A stretch of 64,000 nucleotides of DNA from positions 868,001 through 932,000 of the forward strand of contig JBDOQK010000003.1 of NCBI GenBank assembly GCA_040437565.1. Direction: 5' to 3'. The DNA is from Albugo candida. Taxonomy: Eukaryota; Oomycota; Peronosporomycetes; Albuginales. The notes under the pieces are model-generated. The model saw only the letters and a program-made list of their open reading frames with translations. It did not search any database and had not been told where the DNA came from. Made by a program: the position numbers and the translations under genes. How positions within the stretch are numbered: position 1 is the first letter of the stretch; each line of letters begins with the position of its first letter. Positions 10,694 through 22,559 of the stretch are shown here, piece after piece.

Positions 10694-11276
10694 TATCCTT
10701 CAATATATCAGCCAGTCGTTACTGGTGGAGAGAGCTTTTTCAGCCAATGATGTCTCTCTGAACGAATACAATTTGGTTTTTCCTTTTCCATTCGACTTGT
10801 TCCCACAAGAATAGTTGAACTGTATCAAGGTTGTACGGGTGCCTCGCTTACCAGAACATATAAAAATGATATACAAGGTGATATTGATCTTACGATACGA
10901 CCGCCAAGTCGGATACTCTTGGATTTACGGACACGATCTGTGAGCATCGATATCGCATCGATACCGCATCAACCACATTTTGAGATACGCGATCCCATCT
11001 AATGATTCAGAACATCAAAATCTACTTTTGAATCGATTAGGAAACACCAACAGAGTCATCGATCCTTTGGTGTGCAATAATGAGAAGAGGAAGTGATAGG
11101 AGTAGCTCACTTTGACTCGTTCTCTGTGTGATGAAGCATACGGTATCCCAAAATCCACAATCGTATTCAGTTCCTTTCGGTACTCACGAATAAAACATAT
11201 GCGCGCAACAAGCTTTAAAATGCTGCATTCCCCTTACGGTTCGTAAACTTGGCTCGTCCAAGTGGCACATTGCTGT

Positions 11277-11376
11277 NNNNNNNNNNNNNNNNNNNNNNNN
11301 NNNNNNNNNNNNNNNNNNNNNNNNNNNNNNNNNNNNNNNNNNNNNNNNNNNNNNNNNNNNNNNNNNNNNNNNNNNN
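11277..11376. other. Assembly gap (100 N) with 1034-base duplicated flanks
   Basis: Bases 10243-11276 recur at 11377-12410 with no difference that I could find. This is the largest overlap in the window and makes the A34.5-like gene appear twice. Confidence 0.95.
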
Positions 11377-11827
11377 GGTCGGAAAAGCATTTGTGATCTG
11401 TTTAGAGAGTTCGTTGAGCTCTGTACGAACGATATACGATTCGTCGTTGTGCTGTATGGTTGCAACCGCGCGGCCGGTTGATCGAGAACGTTTGCCCAAA
11501 TGTATCGATTGATTGGACAGCGAGGAAGCGCTCATCTAATAGAAAATTTGTAATGCACGAAACAAAGAGGAGATTTAAGTGATTTCGTACGTTTTTAGGC
11601 AGCTTGAAGAGCCACAATTCCTTATCGTCCGAGTGGATATCTTCATGTAAGAGAGACTTACTCGCTTTGATGCTGTGAAATCCCTCAGGCACTTCAAACT
11701 CGCTGTTTAGAAGAAGGCGATGATTAAAAATGTGAAGTAGTACAGGCGGAATAAGTACATACTCTTCGGATTCATCGGAGGTAAAAGAATTAGACGCGCA
11801 CGCATCGCTTTCAATTTCCGGCGCCAT
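11377..11827 (-). other. Artefact copy of the A34.5-like gene (5' part)
   Basis: The same sequence as 10243-10693, including the splice sites and start codon, with the gene's 3' end lost in the N run. It lies inside the 1034-base flank duplication, so it should not be counted as a second gene unless reads prove a real tandem copy. Confidence 0.85.
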
Positions 11828-13257
11828 TATCCTTCAATATATCAGCCAGTCGTTACTGGTGGAGAGAGCTTTTTCAGCCAATGATGTCTCTCTGAACGAA
11901 TACAATTTGGTTTTTCCTTTTCCATTCGACTTGTTCCCACAAGAATAGTTGAACTGTATCAAGGTTGTACGGGTGCCTCGCTTACCAGAACATATAAAAA
12001 TGATATACAAGGTGATATTGATCTTACGATACGACCGCCAAGTCGGATACTCTTGGATTTACGGACACGATCTGTGAGCATCGATATCGCATCGATACCG
12101 CATCAACCACATTTTGAGATACGCGATCCCATCTAATGATTCAGAACATCAAAATCTACTTTTGAATCGATTAGGAAACACCAACAGAGTCATCGATCCT
12201 TTGGTGTGCAATAATGAGAAGAGGAAGTGATAGGAGTAGCTCACTTTGACTCGTTCTCTGTGTGATGAAGCATACGGTATCCCAAAATCCACAATCGTAT
12301 TCAGTTCCTTTCGGTACTCACGAATAAAACATATGCGCGCAACAAGCTTTAAAATGCTGCATTCCCCTTACGGTTCGTAAACTTGGCTCGTCCAAGTGGC
12401 ACATTGCTGTGCAACAGCATCATGCATCACATGCATGAGGAGTTATCCAATCTATCAAGGAGTTTCTTCTCTTTTTGTGCGCTGAAATAGTCGCCGAAAG
12501 TGCTCTCATAAGAACGCTAGCCCAAGTAATGAAATTTGTACACTCAAAAGATATTTCAGCATCAGCCGACTAAATATGCATGATTATTGAGCGGCCAAAA
12601 CAGCGCTTCTTCGATGCTTACAGCTGAGCGATTTGAATAGCTTGAAAAAGTAAGAATGCGAATAATGCTGGATGTTCTGCAACATAACGTCCGCAGCGAG
12701 GTTTTGTGCATGTTTCTAAAGCGTATGACACTTTAAAGCTATCCAGAGCATCCGTGCAATTGTCAGTTACCTAGAGTAGCTATACCTGTTGGTGCACGCA
12801 TCCGGGCTAAACATCTGCAAGAAACTTCGCGTTATAAGCGTTTGACCATGAGAACCATAACGGAAGCCTTTTGTACTCTCTCATCGAGTGGATGCTCAAT
12901 GCACCTTAATATCGAATTGGGACACAGCAAACGAAAAATGCCTCGAAGAAGCCGCTTCGCTGCGATGTGGCTGCTGGATGTGGATACTGCTTTTTGAGAA
13001 CGGTATATTTATGCTGGACGTAGTGGAACTTTCGAAAGTACTTTGTATGCGCTCAGTCTAGATCCCATCCAATGTCTTAAAGACCCACATTATCGCATTC
13101 GACCTCAATCTGATACTGATACGAATTGCTGTACTGATCAAAGTGCCTTAAATGGTGAAACATACGTTTCTGTACAAGTAGATCGTTGTGCAATGAATTT
13201 GCCCAGGACACCGCGGTCAGGAAAGCCACAAGGCGTTGGATTTGACAATGAAAACTG

Positions 13258-14640
13258 AGCTAACTGTGGGGGAATATATGAAGAGTGAGGCATAAGCTTA
13301 TGTTACATTTCATTTGTCGTACATTTGCTCTCACCACAATCAAGACATTAGCGCATTCTACGCATTGAATTGTGTGACGGAAGATGCATTCGGCGTATAC
13401 AGCCACCTAACCAACGCTCCGGAAATCATCTAAATGTTTGTAGAACTAAACGCACTTTGATGAATTGCTACATGAAAAGAAATGGGATCACCCGATCTTA
13501 TCAATATGGTGGAGCTTGGACCAGGAAATGAAGGTCTCAAGTCCGGTTCTGCGTTCATCCCAATCATTTCCATGTTTCCATAGTGCGTTAAAAATTCACA
13601 TGGTTGAGATCAGTGCTGCAAGCGCGATGGATTCTGAATATATTCGCATACAATATGTCTGATGTAGTTCTCTAGCGCTTGAGAAGATACAAAACGAGAT
13701 GCTCAAAGGTGTTGTTGAGATAGATCTCTACAATGGCACACTAGTCTCAATGATGTGCCTGAAAAACCTCTTCTTGTAATTGCTGAGGTAAGTAACTTGT
13801 TTCCGTTATTTTCATGATGAATTGAATCAGCTTCATCCTCAGGAGTTTTTGATGCAACGCCTATGCATTTATCCGAATCTCCAGAACGGGATATTCCGCG
13901 AATTTGCGTTGATCAATTCACATCGCAATTCTCTCCAGGGCTAGTGTGAATGATTAATTGACCCTCAGGATGATAGCGGGAACCAGCTCTTCCGATTCGT
14001 GCCATCGTTAGGTCCAACTACGCTGCCAGAATCTTCAGCGACCGTCAAAATTACTGGGATCCGAATCGATCTGCCTCATCTGATGAGCAGAAGCTTGTGA
14101 TACTGAAGCATATCGGAGGTTGACTCGATACTCATCTGGCAGCATGAGAATTATGCAAGAAGTAGTCGAGAGGGTTTCAGCGAGTCGTGACGCTAGTGTG
14201 ATTGTCGATTCTGGCCATGATCATCCTCTTGTATTGATTCAGTAAGTGCTCACAACGTTGGATCATTCTTCTGTCCGTGACGTTTTTTCTTTTCGTAGAG
14301 CGCGAACGTGGCGGCTTGCAATTTTGCTTGAATTTTGTGTCAGACTTAGCAGCTCAAGAGCTTTATTCGCGTACAAATAGCTGGCGATCAGATAGGTACA
14401 ATTTTCAGGGCGGTGGTGACTCATCACTGAGCTATCAACAACATTGTCGGTTTCAAATGTGTTGACTAATGGATGTACATCAATTCTCCAACCGTGTTTA
14501 GTGAGCTTCGAGCTCATGCTAGTCAATTACTCAGATCTGATGCTGTCGTCCATGGTTTATCTCATCAAAATCTACAGAGCGATCTCAGGATGTTGTATAA
14601 TCGTGGTCATGCCTGTTTGATATTGTGAGTGGTCGTGTAG
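13258..14640 (+). pseudogene. NDUFAF7: NDUFAF7/MidA-type methyltransferase pseudogene
   Basis: NDUFAF7 (MidA) dimethylates an arginine of a complex I subunit in mitochondria. Pieces of the family appear in the right order on the plus strand: LTVGEYMKS (13258), VTEDAFG and a TNAPEI segment (about 13375-13430), MVELGPGN (the SAM-binding VELGPG motif, 13506), ALKIHMVEIS (about 13585), a DVPEKPLLVIAE segment before a possible splice (about 13755), and MQEVVERV ... VIVDSGHDHP (about 14150-14220), then a LQSDLRMLYN tail near 14580. The frame is interrupted by a stop at 13431 where the family has Gln, and MVELGPGN is out of frame with the next block. I read it as a decayed host gene; sequencing error is less likely because several breaks are needed. 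Confidence 0.75.
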
Positions 14641-14788
14641 TGCATCAGCAATGACTTATAATCAAAGGCCACACACCAAAGCAAAAGTCAACAGTATGGT
14701 TTATTCCTTTCATCAACAACGCTCGAATGCGTATCAGATTGCACGAAAGTACAAGTGTTCTGCAACGTTGTTCTTCGAATAGCCATTT

Positions 14789-14888
14789 NNNNNNNNNNNN
14801 NNNNNNNNNNNNNNNNNNNNNNNNNNNNNNNNNNNNNNNNNNNNNNNNNNNNNNNNNNNNNNNNNNNNNNNNNNNNNNNNNNNNNNNN
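14789..14888. other. Assembly gap (100 N) with 689-base duplicated flanks
   Basis: Bases 14100-14788 recur at 14889-15577. The right copy repeats the 3' part of the NDUFAF7 pseudogene and should be merged with the left. Confidence 0.95.
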
Positions 14889-15577
14889 ATACTGAAGCAT
14901 ATCGGAGGTTGACTCGATACTCATCTGGCAGCATGAGAATTATGCAAGAAGTAGTCGAGAGGGTTTCAGCGAGTCGTGACGCTAGTGTGATTGTCGATTC
15001 TGGCCATGATCATCCTCTTGTATTGATTCAGTAAGTGCTCACAACGTTGGATCATTCTTCTGTCCGTGACGTTTTTTCTTTTCGTAGAGCGCGAACGTGG
15101 CGGCTTGCAATTTTGCTTGAATTTTGTGTCAGACTTAGCAGCTCAAGAGCTTTATTCGCGTACAAATAGCTGGCGATCAGATAGGTACAATTTTCAGGGC
15201 GGTGGTGACTCATCACTGAGCTATCAACAACATTGTCGGTTTCAAATGTGTTGACTAATGGATGTACATCAATTCTCCAACCGTGTTTAGTGAGCTTCGA
15301 GCTCATGCTAGTCAATTACTCAGATCTGATGCTGTCGTCCATGGTTTATCTCATCAAAATCTACAGAGCGATCTCAGGATGTTGTATAATCGTGGTCATG
15401 CCTGTTTGATATTGTGAGTGGTCGTGTAGTGCATCAGCAATGACTTATAATCAAAGGCCACACACCAAAGCAAAAGTCAACAGTATGGTTTATTCCTTTC
15501 ATCAACAACGCTCGAATGCGTATCAGATTGCACGAAAGTACAAGTGTTCTGCAACGTTGTTCTTCGAATAGCCATTT
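14889..15577 (+). other. Artefact copy of the NDUFAF7 pseudogene 3' part
   Basis: Same sequence as 14100-14788. It contains the VIVDSGHDHP and LQSDLRMLYN segments again. It is counted once; the true sequence continues at 15578. Nothing recognisable lies between 15578 and about 15950. Confidence 0.85.
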
Positions 15578-15949
15578 AGAACTACCTCCAAATGCCTGGG
15601 GCCTCTCCCAAGACTTGCATTTTCTGATCGAGAAGCAGCACTGATGCATCCGAATTGTTTGTGTCACATAAGAGATAATAGTTCGTCGTTTAATGGTATA
15701 TCGAAAGCAATTTGATACGTTTGCGGTGGATAAACCCCCAATATCACTAAAATGTTGGGACGTATTAGTGAGCTCTACTGCGATCAGTCGTTCGTACAAT
15801 CGATATTCAAGCTCATGACAGCCAGTAATACAATAAATTCAGATGGATGAATGCGATATTACAAAAAGTATGCCAGCGCATTGTGGGCCAACAGGTTTTT
15901 CTTAGGGATAAAGTCAAACAGCGATTAAAATGCAAGCCGTACAACGCAT

Positions 15950-17215
15950 GGATCAAATTTCAGAGTTGCAGATGAAGATTTAAGCCTTCTAATCCGATGG
16001 AATGTCGTGAATATCTGCAGGATCTTCTCCAGCTTCATTGGAAAATTGTACAAACGAATGGTAATGCCGACACTAAAAGCAGTATTGATGTCATCCAATT
16101 GTCTACAAGCGTGTTCGGTTGTGAGCTGTACAAAACAATACACGACTCAAAATCCACCATGGTGAGGCAAAAAGCCATGCTTTCCAACGGCCAAGTAGGA
16201 CTTCGTGATGAAGTGATTGCTCGAGCTCAGTATACCATATCTCAATTTCTCGGCATGCCACCCCATTCGTGGAATGTTCATCGACTTGTGACTCACTCTG
16301 CTGCAGCGAGTTGTTCTACAGCTACTGAGGCAGTCGGCAAGTGACTTAGAAGCATGGAGCGAAGATTCCGAGTCTTACTTACACATCTCAAAAAGCCTCA
16401 CTCTAAGAAGAACCCATCCGTGTCGCTTCCGAGAGTCTGTTTCTGGACATGCTATAGTAATGCCAGGCAATTTGCTGCTAGGTACCAGCTAATCCTCTGC
16501 ATGGAGAACTATACTTATTTGCTTGAAGCGAATTTCCCCCACAAAATCATCGTGATTACGAGCACGGTCCGATCATGCTTGTAATGGTTGAGGAATACCT
16601 CACGCGAAATGGCACTCAGTGATTCCGGGACGTCGATCATGCTCCCAATTTGTGCTTTTCGATCACAAGAATGATCTATAATGTGAATAATCGGGTTTCT
16701 ATCACTCGTTGGAACGAATGCTGGAGCGTTTACAAAAGGGAGGCGATATAGTACCTTCGTTTCTCAATGAAGCGATAGAGCCGATTCAACAATTATTGTT
16801 TGCTGTGTGAAATACGGCGAGAAGCACGAAGAAAGGAAGCCAAGTCCTGCCATCGTCTCCTATCTCCAAGTGATTGCCTTTTTGGGTATGTTCATGCACC
16901 ACTTCGGCTGGGAGTACGTTAGCGTCTTCGTGAAGGGATACAAGAGTGTTGACTGAGCTGATGGACTTGATGCTGAGTGAATTTCCCAGCAGACAAACGC
17001 AATACATGGAAACGGATTCAGTATCTGTCTGGTGTCCTTATGAACTTCGAAGAAAGCTATCAGCGTCAGACATGGCTCTAGTAGCACGGAGCACACCGGG
17101 TAGTGAGGATCCGAATTGGAAAAATGAGCGAATATTGATTCAAGAATAAAAGAGACGGAATCGATGCACTACGATGATCATCCATACCGACAGTTTAGAT
17201 AGGAAAATGACATCC
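15950..17215 (+). pseudogene. Probable SPO11 (topoisomerase VI A-like) relic
   Basis: SPO11 makes the double-strand breaks that start meiotic recombination. No continuous gene is present, but fragments resembling the family occur in its order on the plus strand: LLQLHWKIVQTNG with TK nearby (about 16020), DEVIARAQYTISQFLGMP then SWNV (about 16210, compare the family's DDI-x-C-x-L-x-VPR-x-SLNV), ARYQLILCMENYTYLLEANF then IIVIT (about 16475, compare the Toprim A-x-F-x-L-x-VEK-x-x-x-F block), a VKYGE piece near 16810, and LSASDMALVARS with NWKNERILIQE (about 17060, compare the C-terminal W-x-x-E). The catalytic Tyr block and the DxD are not seen. Each match is weak; the order is what persuades. 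Another decayed gene is possible. Confidence 0.42.
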
Positions 17216-17939
17216 AAGTGAAAATTTTCGAAGAAGTCGAAAGGACACGCGATTTGAGTTTATAACACATCTGAAGAATCGAGTGAAGGACGCGTGGTTC
17301 ACGACACGGTATATCACGGTAATGGCTTGATAACCTGCCTTCTGATTTGACAATATCTGACAGATTCGTTAGTAAAGGTCACCTCCATTAGAGCACTCCT
17401 AAATAAGCTACATACTTCTCATTACATTGCGTGAAAGATATAAAAACTACAAACTTCTTAGTTGCTGAATACTTGGTTACATGCTATATAGTTGCCGACA
17501 ACCGGTCCAACTCAACGCAGATTAACTTGGAAAAGACGCAGTACCAACTGGTAGCGTGGCGAACGCTACGTCGCTGATGAATGCTGCAGCCACGGCAAAA
17601 GAGGAACAACATATTTGACTTGTTATATTGTTACAGCCACTGCATCCTTATATTGCCACAATCATAGAGACGTGCAAAGATGTTTGTTGCTGGAAAGATG
17701 AAAGAATAGAAACAGTAGAAGCATGTATTATCTCAATTATTTAGCGGATGTCTTTGGCGACATATGATCCAGTGGCACCGCCATTCCCATGTCACCAATA
17801 AGTGTGCATTATATGATATCCTAAGCAGTAACTAGCATGAATAGCATGGACACTTTGATCGTCATTGTAAATAAGGAAAGAAGGAGAGACCAGGACTGTA
17901 TTTTAGTAACTAGTAGAGTACGTGCTGGAGTTATAGTTG
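17216..17939. other. No gene seen
   Basis: Stops are frequent in all frames and no splice-joined coding stretch or RNA fold was recognised. It may be further decayed sequence. Confidence 0.5.
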
Positions 17940-18145
17940 AGTATTAGGGAATCGCGTGGGAGGTTAGTATAAATCCCAGGGAAACGCGTGGAATGTATTT
18001 GAATACCAAAAAAGACGTGTGGGATTATATTATGAATCTCAGGAAAATGTTAGGGAATCTGTTAGGTGTGTGAGAAGAGCGGGTGGATTAGAAGCCTTAG
18101 GGAAACGTGTAGGATTTTATCGGGAAACCAAGGGAATCAGGATCA
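17940..18145 (+). repeat. Degenerate minisatellite, unit about 30-33 bases
   Basis: A core close to AGGGAAACGCGTGGGA recurs at roughly 17945, 17978, 18012, 18044, 18100 and 18122 with changing flanks (for example AGGGAATCGCGTGGGAGG, AGGGAAACGCGTGGAATG, AGGGAAACGTGTAGGATT). The G-rich strand is the plus strand. The units differ from each other, so the array is old. No open frame runs through it. Confidence 0.6.
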
Positions 18146-18503
18146 GAAATTCTTGACGAAGCTTCAACTTCCCGCTCGAGTCATGCTTTCACCACATCAT
18201 TTGACTCGTTTTTTTGCATCCTTGATAAGCCCTTTTCATGCAGTGAAGATTGAGCAAAGCAGCACAAACGTCATGTTTCCGTTTCCTGCCTTGGATTTTT
18301 GACCTGGTTAAGGTTCAGCATACCTAACTTTGTCCTGATATAATAAAATTAAATAGGTTTTCTGTAGTTGCTTCGTTAGGCTCGAAATCGTTTTAACCAT
18401 GGAACACCCTCGCAAGTAGCACACTCACATCCTCCGGGTAACCTAGTGCTCATTATTCGATTCGCTTTCGATTAAACGTTTCTGACTGGACGAAGTGGGA
18501 AAA

Positions 18504-19391
18504 ATGAAACTTGTTGCTTTTCAGTTGAAAGGGATCCTCGCATTCATGATGATCAATTCGAGTCGGCAGATGGATGAGAGCGTAGACCCAATCAAGAGAG
18601 AAAATGCCTTTCTTCTTCTCGAGGCGGAGTTCGTAGTACGCGCTGGTACATTCATCGAAGATCCGAAAATACTCAACTCGGATCAATATAAACTAGCTTC
18701 CGAGATCTATGGTTCGAAACCACTTCTTTCAAAGGAAAATTTTCAATTAGCGTCTGTGGTGCATGGTTGGTTGGTGGAACGTCTGCCGGATCCTGATGGT
18801 AAAAGCAGTTCTTGTAATGCTGATCTATCTAATAAATAACCTTGTTTTGGCGTGTGGGCGTCCATAGGCACGACCGAAACTCAAAAAGATGTAATGATGG
18901 ATTTTTTAAAACACATACTTCATGAACTGAAACCATCGGAAAGTCTATCCAGGTTCGTATATAGCGATGAGACTTCCACTTCTGCGTCCACTGGAAAGAA
19001 GACTCAGTCACAACCAAAATATATAGTCGACGGGGCTCATTTAATCCGCAATTATGCAAAAAAGCGCGATGCTAAATTATTACGTGAAAATGAGACCCCT
19101 ATTGAACAAGGTCAACACACGGCACTGGAACAGCCATCGGGTGGGAAGCATACGGCTGCAAGGAATGGAAAAGCCAGCACCAGCAGTACAAATAAAGGAA
19201 AAATGTTGTGGGAAAGCCATCCACCGATCAAGACAAGCAGCAGGATGAGCTCGCAACACCTTCGAAGCGATCGGATGGGCCATCTGCGACTAGAAGCAAG
19301 AATACCAACTCCAACAGGAAAAACAAGGGGAACAAAAAGAAGAACTGGCGACACTAAGTCCAAAAAGAGTTCTTTCGGTCCAAGTCGGTAG
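18504..19391 (+). CDS. Two-exon protein of unknown function
   Basis: Exon 1 runs from Met 18504 (alternative 18495) to about 18798; a 69-base intron starts GTAAAA and ends CATAG; exon 2 runs to the stop at 19391. The join keeps frame and gives about 273 residues. The N-terminus has a hydrophobic stretch (LKGILAFMMIN) that could be a weak signal peptide, though a Lys interrupts it. The middle is acidic and helical; the last 150 residues are Ser/Thr/Lys/Arg-rich and probably disordered, with basic clusters (TRGTKRRTGDTKSKK) that could direct it to the nucleus. No family is recognised. It is the only intact-looking gene within a decayed block, so it may be young or under selection. Confidence 0.55.
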
Positions 19392-19627
19392 CACGGAAGA
19401 AATAATCACCATCAAATATATTCCCTTTTTTAACGAATATACGCTTCCTTCAATCAGTGCGAGGCACAATACAACCTTCTATAATGGTTTCTCTAGTCCA
19501 AAGCTTTGCTTTGGAATTCTAGTCTCAATGTAGAGACACCGCCTCATACAATGGCAATTGCTATATTATCGCCGCTAGTTTCAATCAATAGCTCCCTTCA
19601 CAACAGGCCATACTTTCTCGTATCAGC

Positions 19628-19831
19628 GTGACTATCTCTTCTTACATGTCCTCTTTTAGCTCCATTTCCTTCCGAAAAGACGATTCTTCATCTGCTACCT
19701 CTACGCGTCGAAGAGGCATCAGTGCACCGCGAAGAGAAGCTGTGAGACAACGCTATAAAATGGGAACTCGGGTGCATACATTATCGACGGGTAATGTTCT
19801 ACTTCGCGTATATAACAAAGGGATATATTAG
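19628..19831 (+). CDS. Short open frame before a gap, uncertain
   Basis: A 67-residue frame, Ser-rich at its start and Arg-rich in the centre (SAPRREAVRQRYKMG), ends just before the gap. No homologue is recognised. It could be a small gene, an exon cut by the gap or chance. The 19392-19627 stretch before it holds nothing I recognise. Confidence 0.2.
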   Translation: MTISSYMSSFSSISFRKDDSSSATSTRRRGISAPRREAVRQRYKMGTRVHTLSTGNVLLRVYNKGIY

Positions 19832-19847
19832 GGGCTCGCTACACCCA

Positions 19848-19947
19848 NNNNNNNNNNNNNNNNNNNNNNNNNNNNNNNNNNNNNNNNNNNNNNNNNNNNN
19901 NNNNNNNNNNNNNNNNNNNNNNNNNNNNNNNNNNNNNNNNNNNNNNN
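19848..19947. other. Assembly gap (100 N)
   Basis: Exactly 100 N. I see no duplicated flank here, so real sequence may be missing. Confidence 0.95.
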
Positions 19948-19949
19948 TT

Positions 19950-21255
19950 CTGGTAAGAAATGATACTGCGATTCGGGCTGACCATTTATCTAGAGCGCTA
20001 CAGAACGCACTCAGAAAAAGATAGATGACATTGAACGTCAGGTGTAAATACCTTCGAATAAATCCCCCTAATTCTGCATGAGCGCTCGCACCCCAGCCAG
20101 TCTGAAAAATAGCCATTCCAAATCGATTCGGAACACACTATGAGGGGATTTCCTGATTCGGTAGAGAAATAATCAGGTCAAAACAGAATGAGAATTTTGA
20201 ATTTGTAAGAAGTCGCATGGTGCACTGTATATGCCTCTGTGCATTCCTATTGAACGTACAGGTCTGGATGATCTTCAAGATTTTGTCTAACAGGCAGTGA
20301 ATGATGCACCAGTGGTACATCGACCTGCTTTAAGTTATCGGCATCGCCCACTCCAAGCAGCAGTAAGAGTTGAGGTGTGTTGATCGCACCACCAGAGAGA
20401 ATGATCTACAAATATTGAGATCAAAGAATTGATGTCTGACAAACATTTGTATTCTAGAATCAAGTTACCTCCTTATTGGCTCGGAATTTGGTCTGGCAAT
20501 GCGTTCGATTGTATTTAACATGGACTCCAGTGGTTCTGCGACCTTGAAACTCGATTGTCGAGGTCATTATATTGGTGATGACTTTCAAATTTGGACGTTT
20601 GATAGTAGCAAAAAGGTACGCGTGTGCAGTGCTCCATCGACGTCCTTTGTGAATGTCATTTCCATCCACCCAAATGCTTCTTGCTGATACCCATTCATGT
20701 CGTCTATGAAAGGATGACCAGCTTGCATCACCTCAATGAACCTTTGGAATAAGATCTGATGCTTCTGATGATTCCCCGTGTGACATGTAAAGGACCTGAT
20801 CCTCCACGATACGGATTTGTACCTAGAGAAATTGATTGTGATTTACGGAAGTGCGGTAAACAATCACCATACATCCATCCTGTTGCCATTGTTATATCGT
20901 TTGCATGACCTCGAATGTACACCATTGCATTGATAGATGACGAACCGCTGAGCACGCATCCGAGGCCACGATAGTCTACCAATGTTCAGAAGTCTTTGCA
21001 CTTGTGTGTTGTAGCACCAATTTTATTTATCATTAGCCAAATTGTACGTCAATGCGGCCGACATCCGAGTTTTCCACGAATCGCACTGATGAATATCACT
21101 CAAACCGGCTTTCACTAATAAAACTATGTTTGTCCGTCTTCAGTGAGTCGATTGGCAAGAACACATCCTGCAGATCCACTACCAATAATGATGTAGTCAT
21201 ATTCAGCCTTTGTAGAAATGAATCGAGACGATGCGACTGAGTTTCGTAGCGGAAT
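19950..21255 (-). pseudogene. GMC oxidoreductase (choline-dehydrogenase type) pseudogene
   Basis: Choline dehydrogenase is an FAD enzyme of the GMC family that oxidises choline to betaine aldehyde, usually in mitochondria. On the minus strand the family's blocks appear in order: the FAD-binding AEYDYIIIGSGSAGCVLANR (about 21215-21155), a DSWKTRMSAALTYNLAN block (about 21080-21030), the GMC signature region SGSSSINAMVYIRGHAND (about 20950-20895), NPYRGGSGPLHVTRG (about 20820-20775), the second signature [13 protein letters not shown] (about 20385-20345), and TGWGASAHAELGGFIRR (about 20100-20050). The blocks lie in several frames and at least one in-frame stop interrupts the alignment after ANDK. 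The catalytic C-terminal His region would fall in or beyond the gap. A dead host gene. Confidence 0.82.
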
Positions 21256-21369
21256 CCTGTCGCATTCAGTCAATATGAAGCGAGGAGTGAAAAGTCCTCA
21301 TCGAGACGGGTTGGAGCAAATAAAACAGAATGTTGCATGCATGATCAGTTGATGAATTATGCAACCTTC

Positions 21370-22140
21370 AGAATGCGGCTGTCACGTTTCCCTGTTGTGT
21401 TAGGACGAAACCGGTATCGATAAAGACATCGGATTCGATCACATGATCAACGGCTTCAACTCGACATTATTGATATACACATCGCCACCGAGGATCGAAC
21501 GTCTTGCATCCGCTACATCAAAACGGAAGTACGGATAGCACAACAGATTTGGAGCAAATCTTTCGATCTACATATCCCTGTGGCTACCATTAGACCGACC
21601 AATTGCTGCTTAACGCTTATCTCATGTCGTTTTATATGAACTGAAGCATCTCGATTGCAACTGGCAAAAATTCCCACTGAAAAGAGCATTTGTAGCACCT
21701 TTAGATTTGTCCAATCCGCCTATCCGCGTAACATTCTCCGCGAACATCTTTTGAGCCAATTGTGCCTCTGGCATTTGAATGCTCCAAGCAGATTCGTCGA
21801 ATTTCATCCAGCCCCATTGAAGTCAAGCATGTCAAATTATTCTCCACGTCGCAATCTTGCACTCTGAGAAAATAAATAAGAATTTGAGTGCAAGACTTGT
21901 TGATGTTGGCGTTTGCATACAAAAGATGTCCTCTTGGACTTTAGCCACAATGCATTTCCAGCCGATTTGACATACAATACACCATAGATGGTCTTGGACA
22001 ACGGTAATGTCAGTCCAAATGCTTCCTATTGACCAAGGTTCATCCCTTTTCACATACAAAAGCATCACATTTTTCACCTCTTTTGTCGATTTCTTGATCA
22101 AATCGCATCCACCAACAATATTACCAACTGATCACTGCCT
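21370..22140 (-). pseudogene. Unidentified coding relic
   Basis: Short minus-strand stretches look coding: one with FRFDVADARRSILGGDVYIN (about 21535-21470), one with DVFIDTGFVLTQQGN (about 21440-21385) and one with AQKMFAENVTRIGGLDK (about 21765-21715). They are in different frames with stops between. No family is recognised. It probably belongs to the same run of decayed genes as the oxidoreductase next to it. Confidence 0.3.
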
Positions 22141-22559
22141 CCTAACTGCGCATTGCGGCCATACTGCTTGAATAGATGAAGAAAATCGTACGCCTAACGT
22201 AGACGCAATCAGCTTTCATGTTATCTTTCAATTCATAACAGACTTGAAAAAGCTTATACGAGGACTCCAGTAAGCTGATTCCATCTTTTAATTCAGATGT
22301 TTCAGTCCAGCCTCAGCTCGTGATATTCGTGATCACAGAAGCAATACACGTAACAATGCAAGCGTGATTGATCTCCGTTTCGACGTCAAAAGCATTCCAA
22401 AATCGATACTGAAGATGCTCGTTTCAAACGCATACATTTGACCACAGCAAATACGTCTCTTGTCAAAGTGATTTAGCAAAATTATTGGAATCTATTGCAA
22501 GGATCCGACGTAAAGCAGCGATTTTTTCCAACTTCACCGACTTGGTACGGTTAAAGGGT

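Larger units (their letters stand above)
10790..12480 (+). pseudogene. Unidentified coding relic
   Basis: After merging the duplicated gap flanks, this region holds several plus-strand stretches that look coding but lie in different frames: one with LYQGCTGASL leading into TIRPPSRILLDLRTRS (about 10818-11000), one with DSEHQNLLLNRLGN (about 11001-11092), and one with NLARPSGTLLCNSIMHHM (about 12375-12490). Stops occur between them and no convincing splice sites join them. I do not recognise the family. It may be a host gene in decay or a gene with introns I cannot resolve. Confidence 0.3.

Noticed and set aside
11377-11827. Tandem second copy of the A34.5-like gene
   Set aside because: Identical sequence in the flank of a 100-N gap; best explained as unmerged contig overlap.
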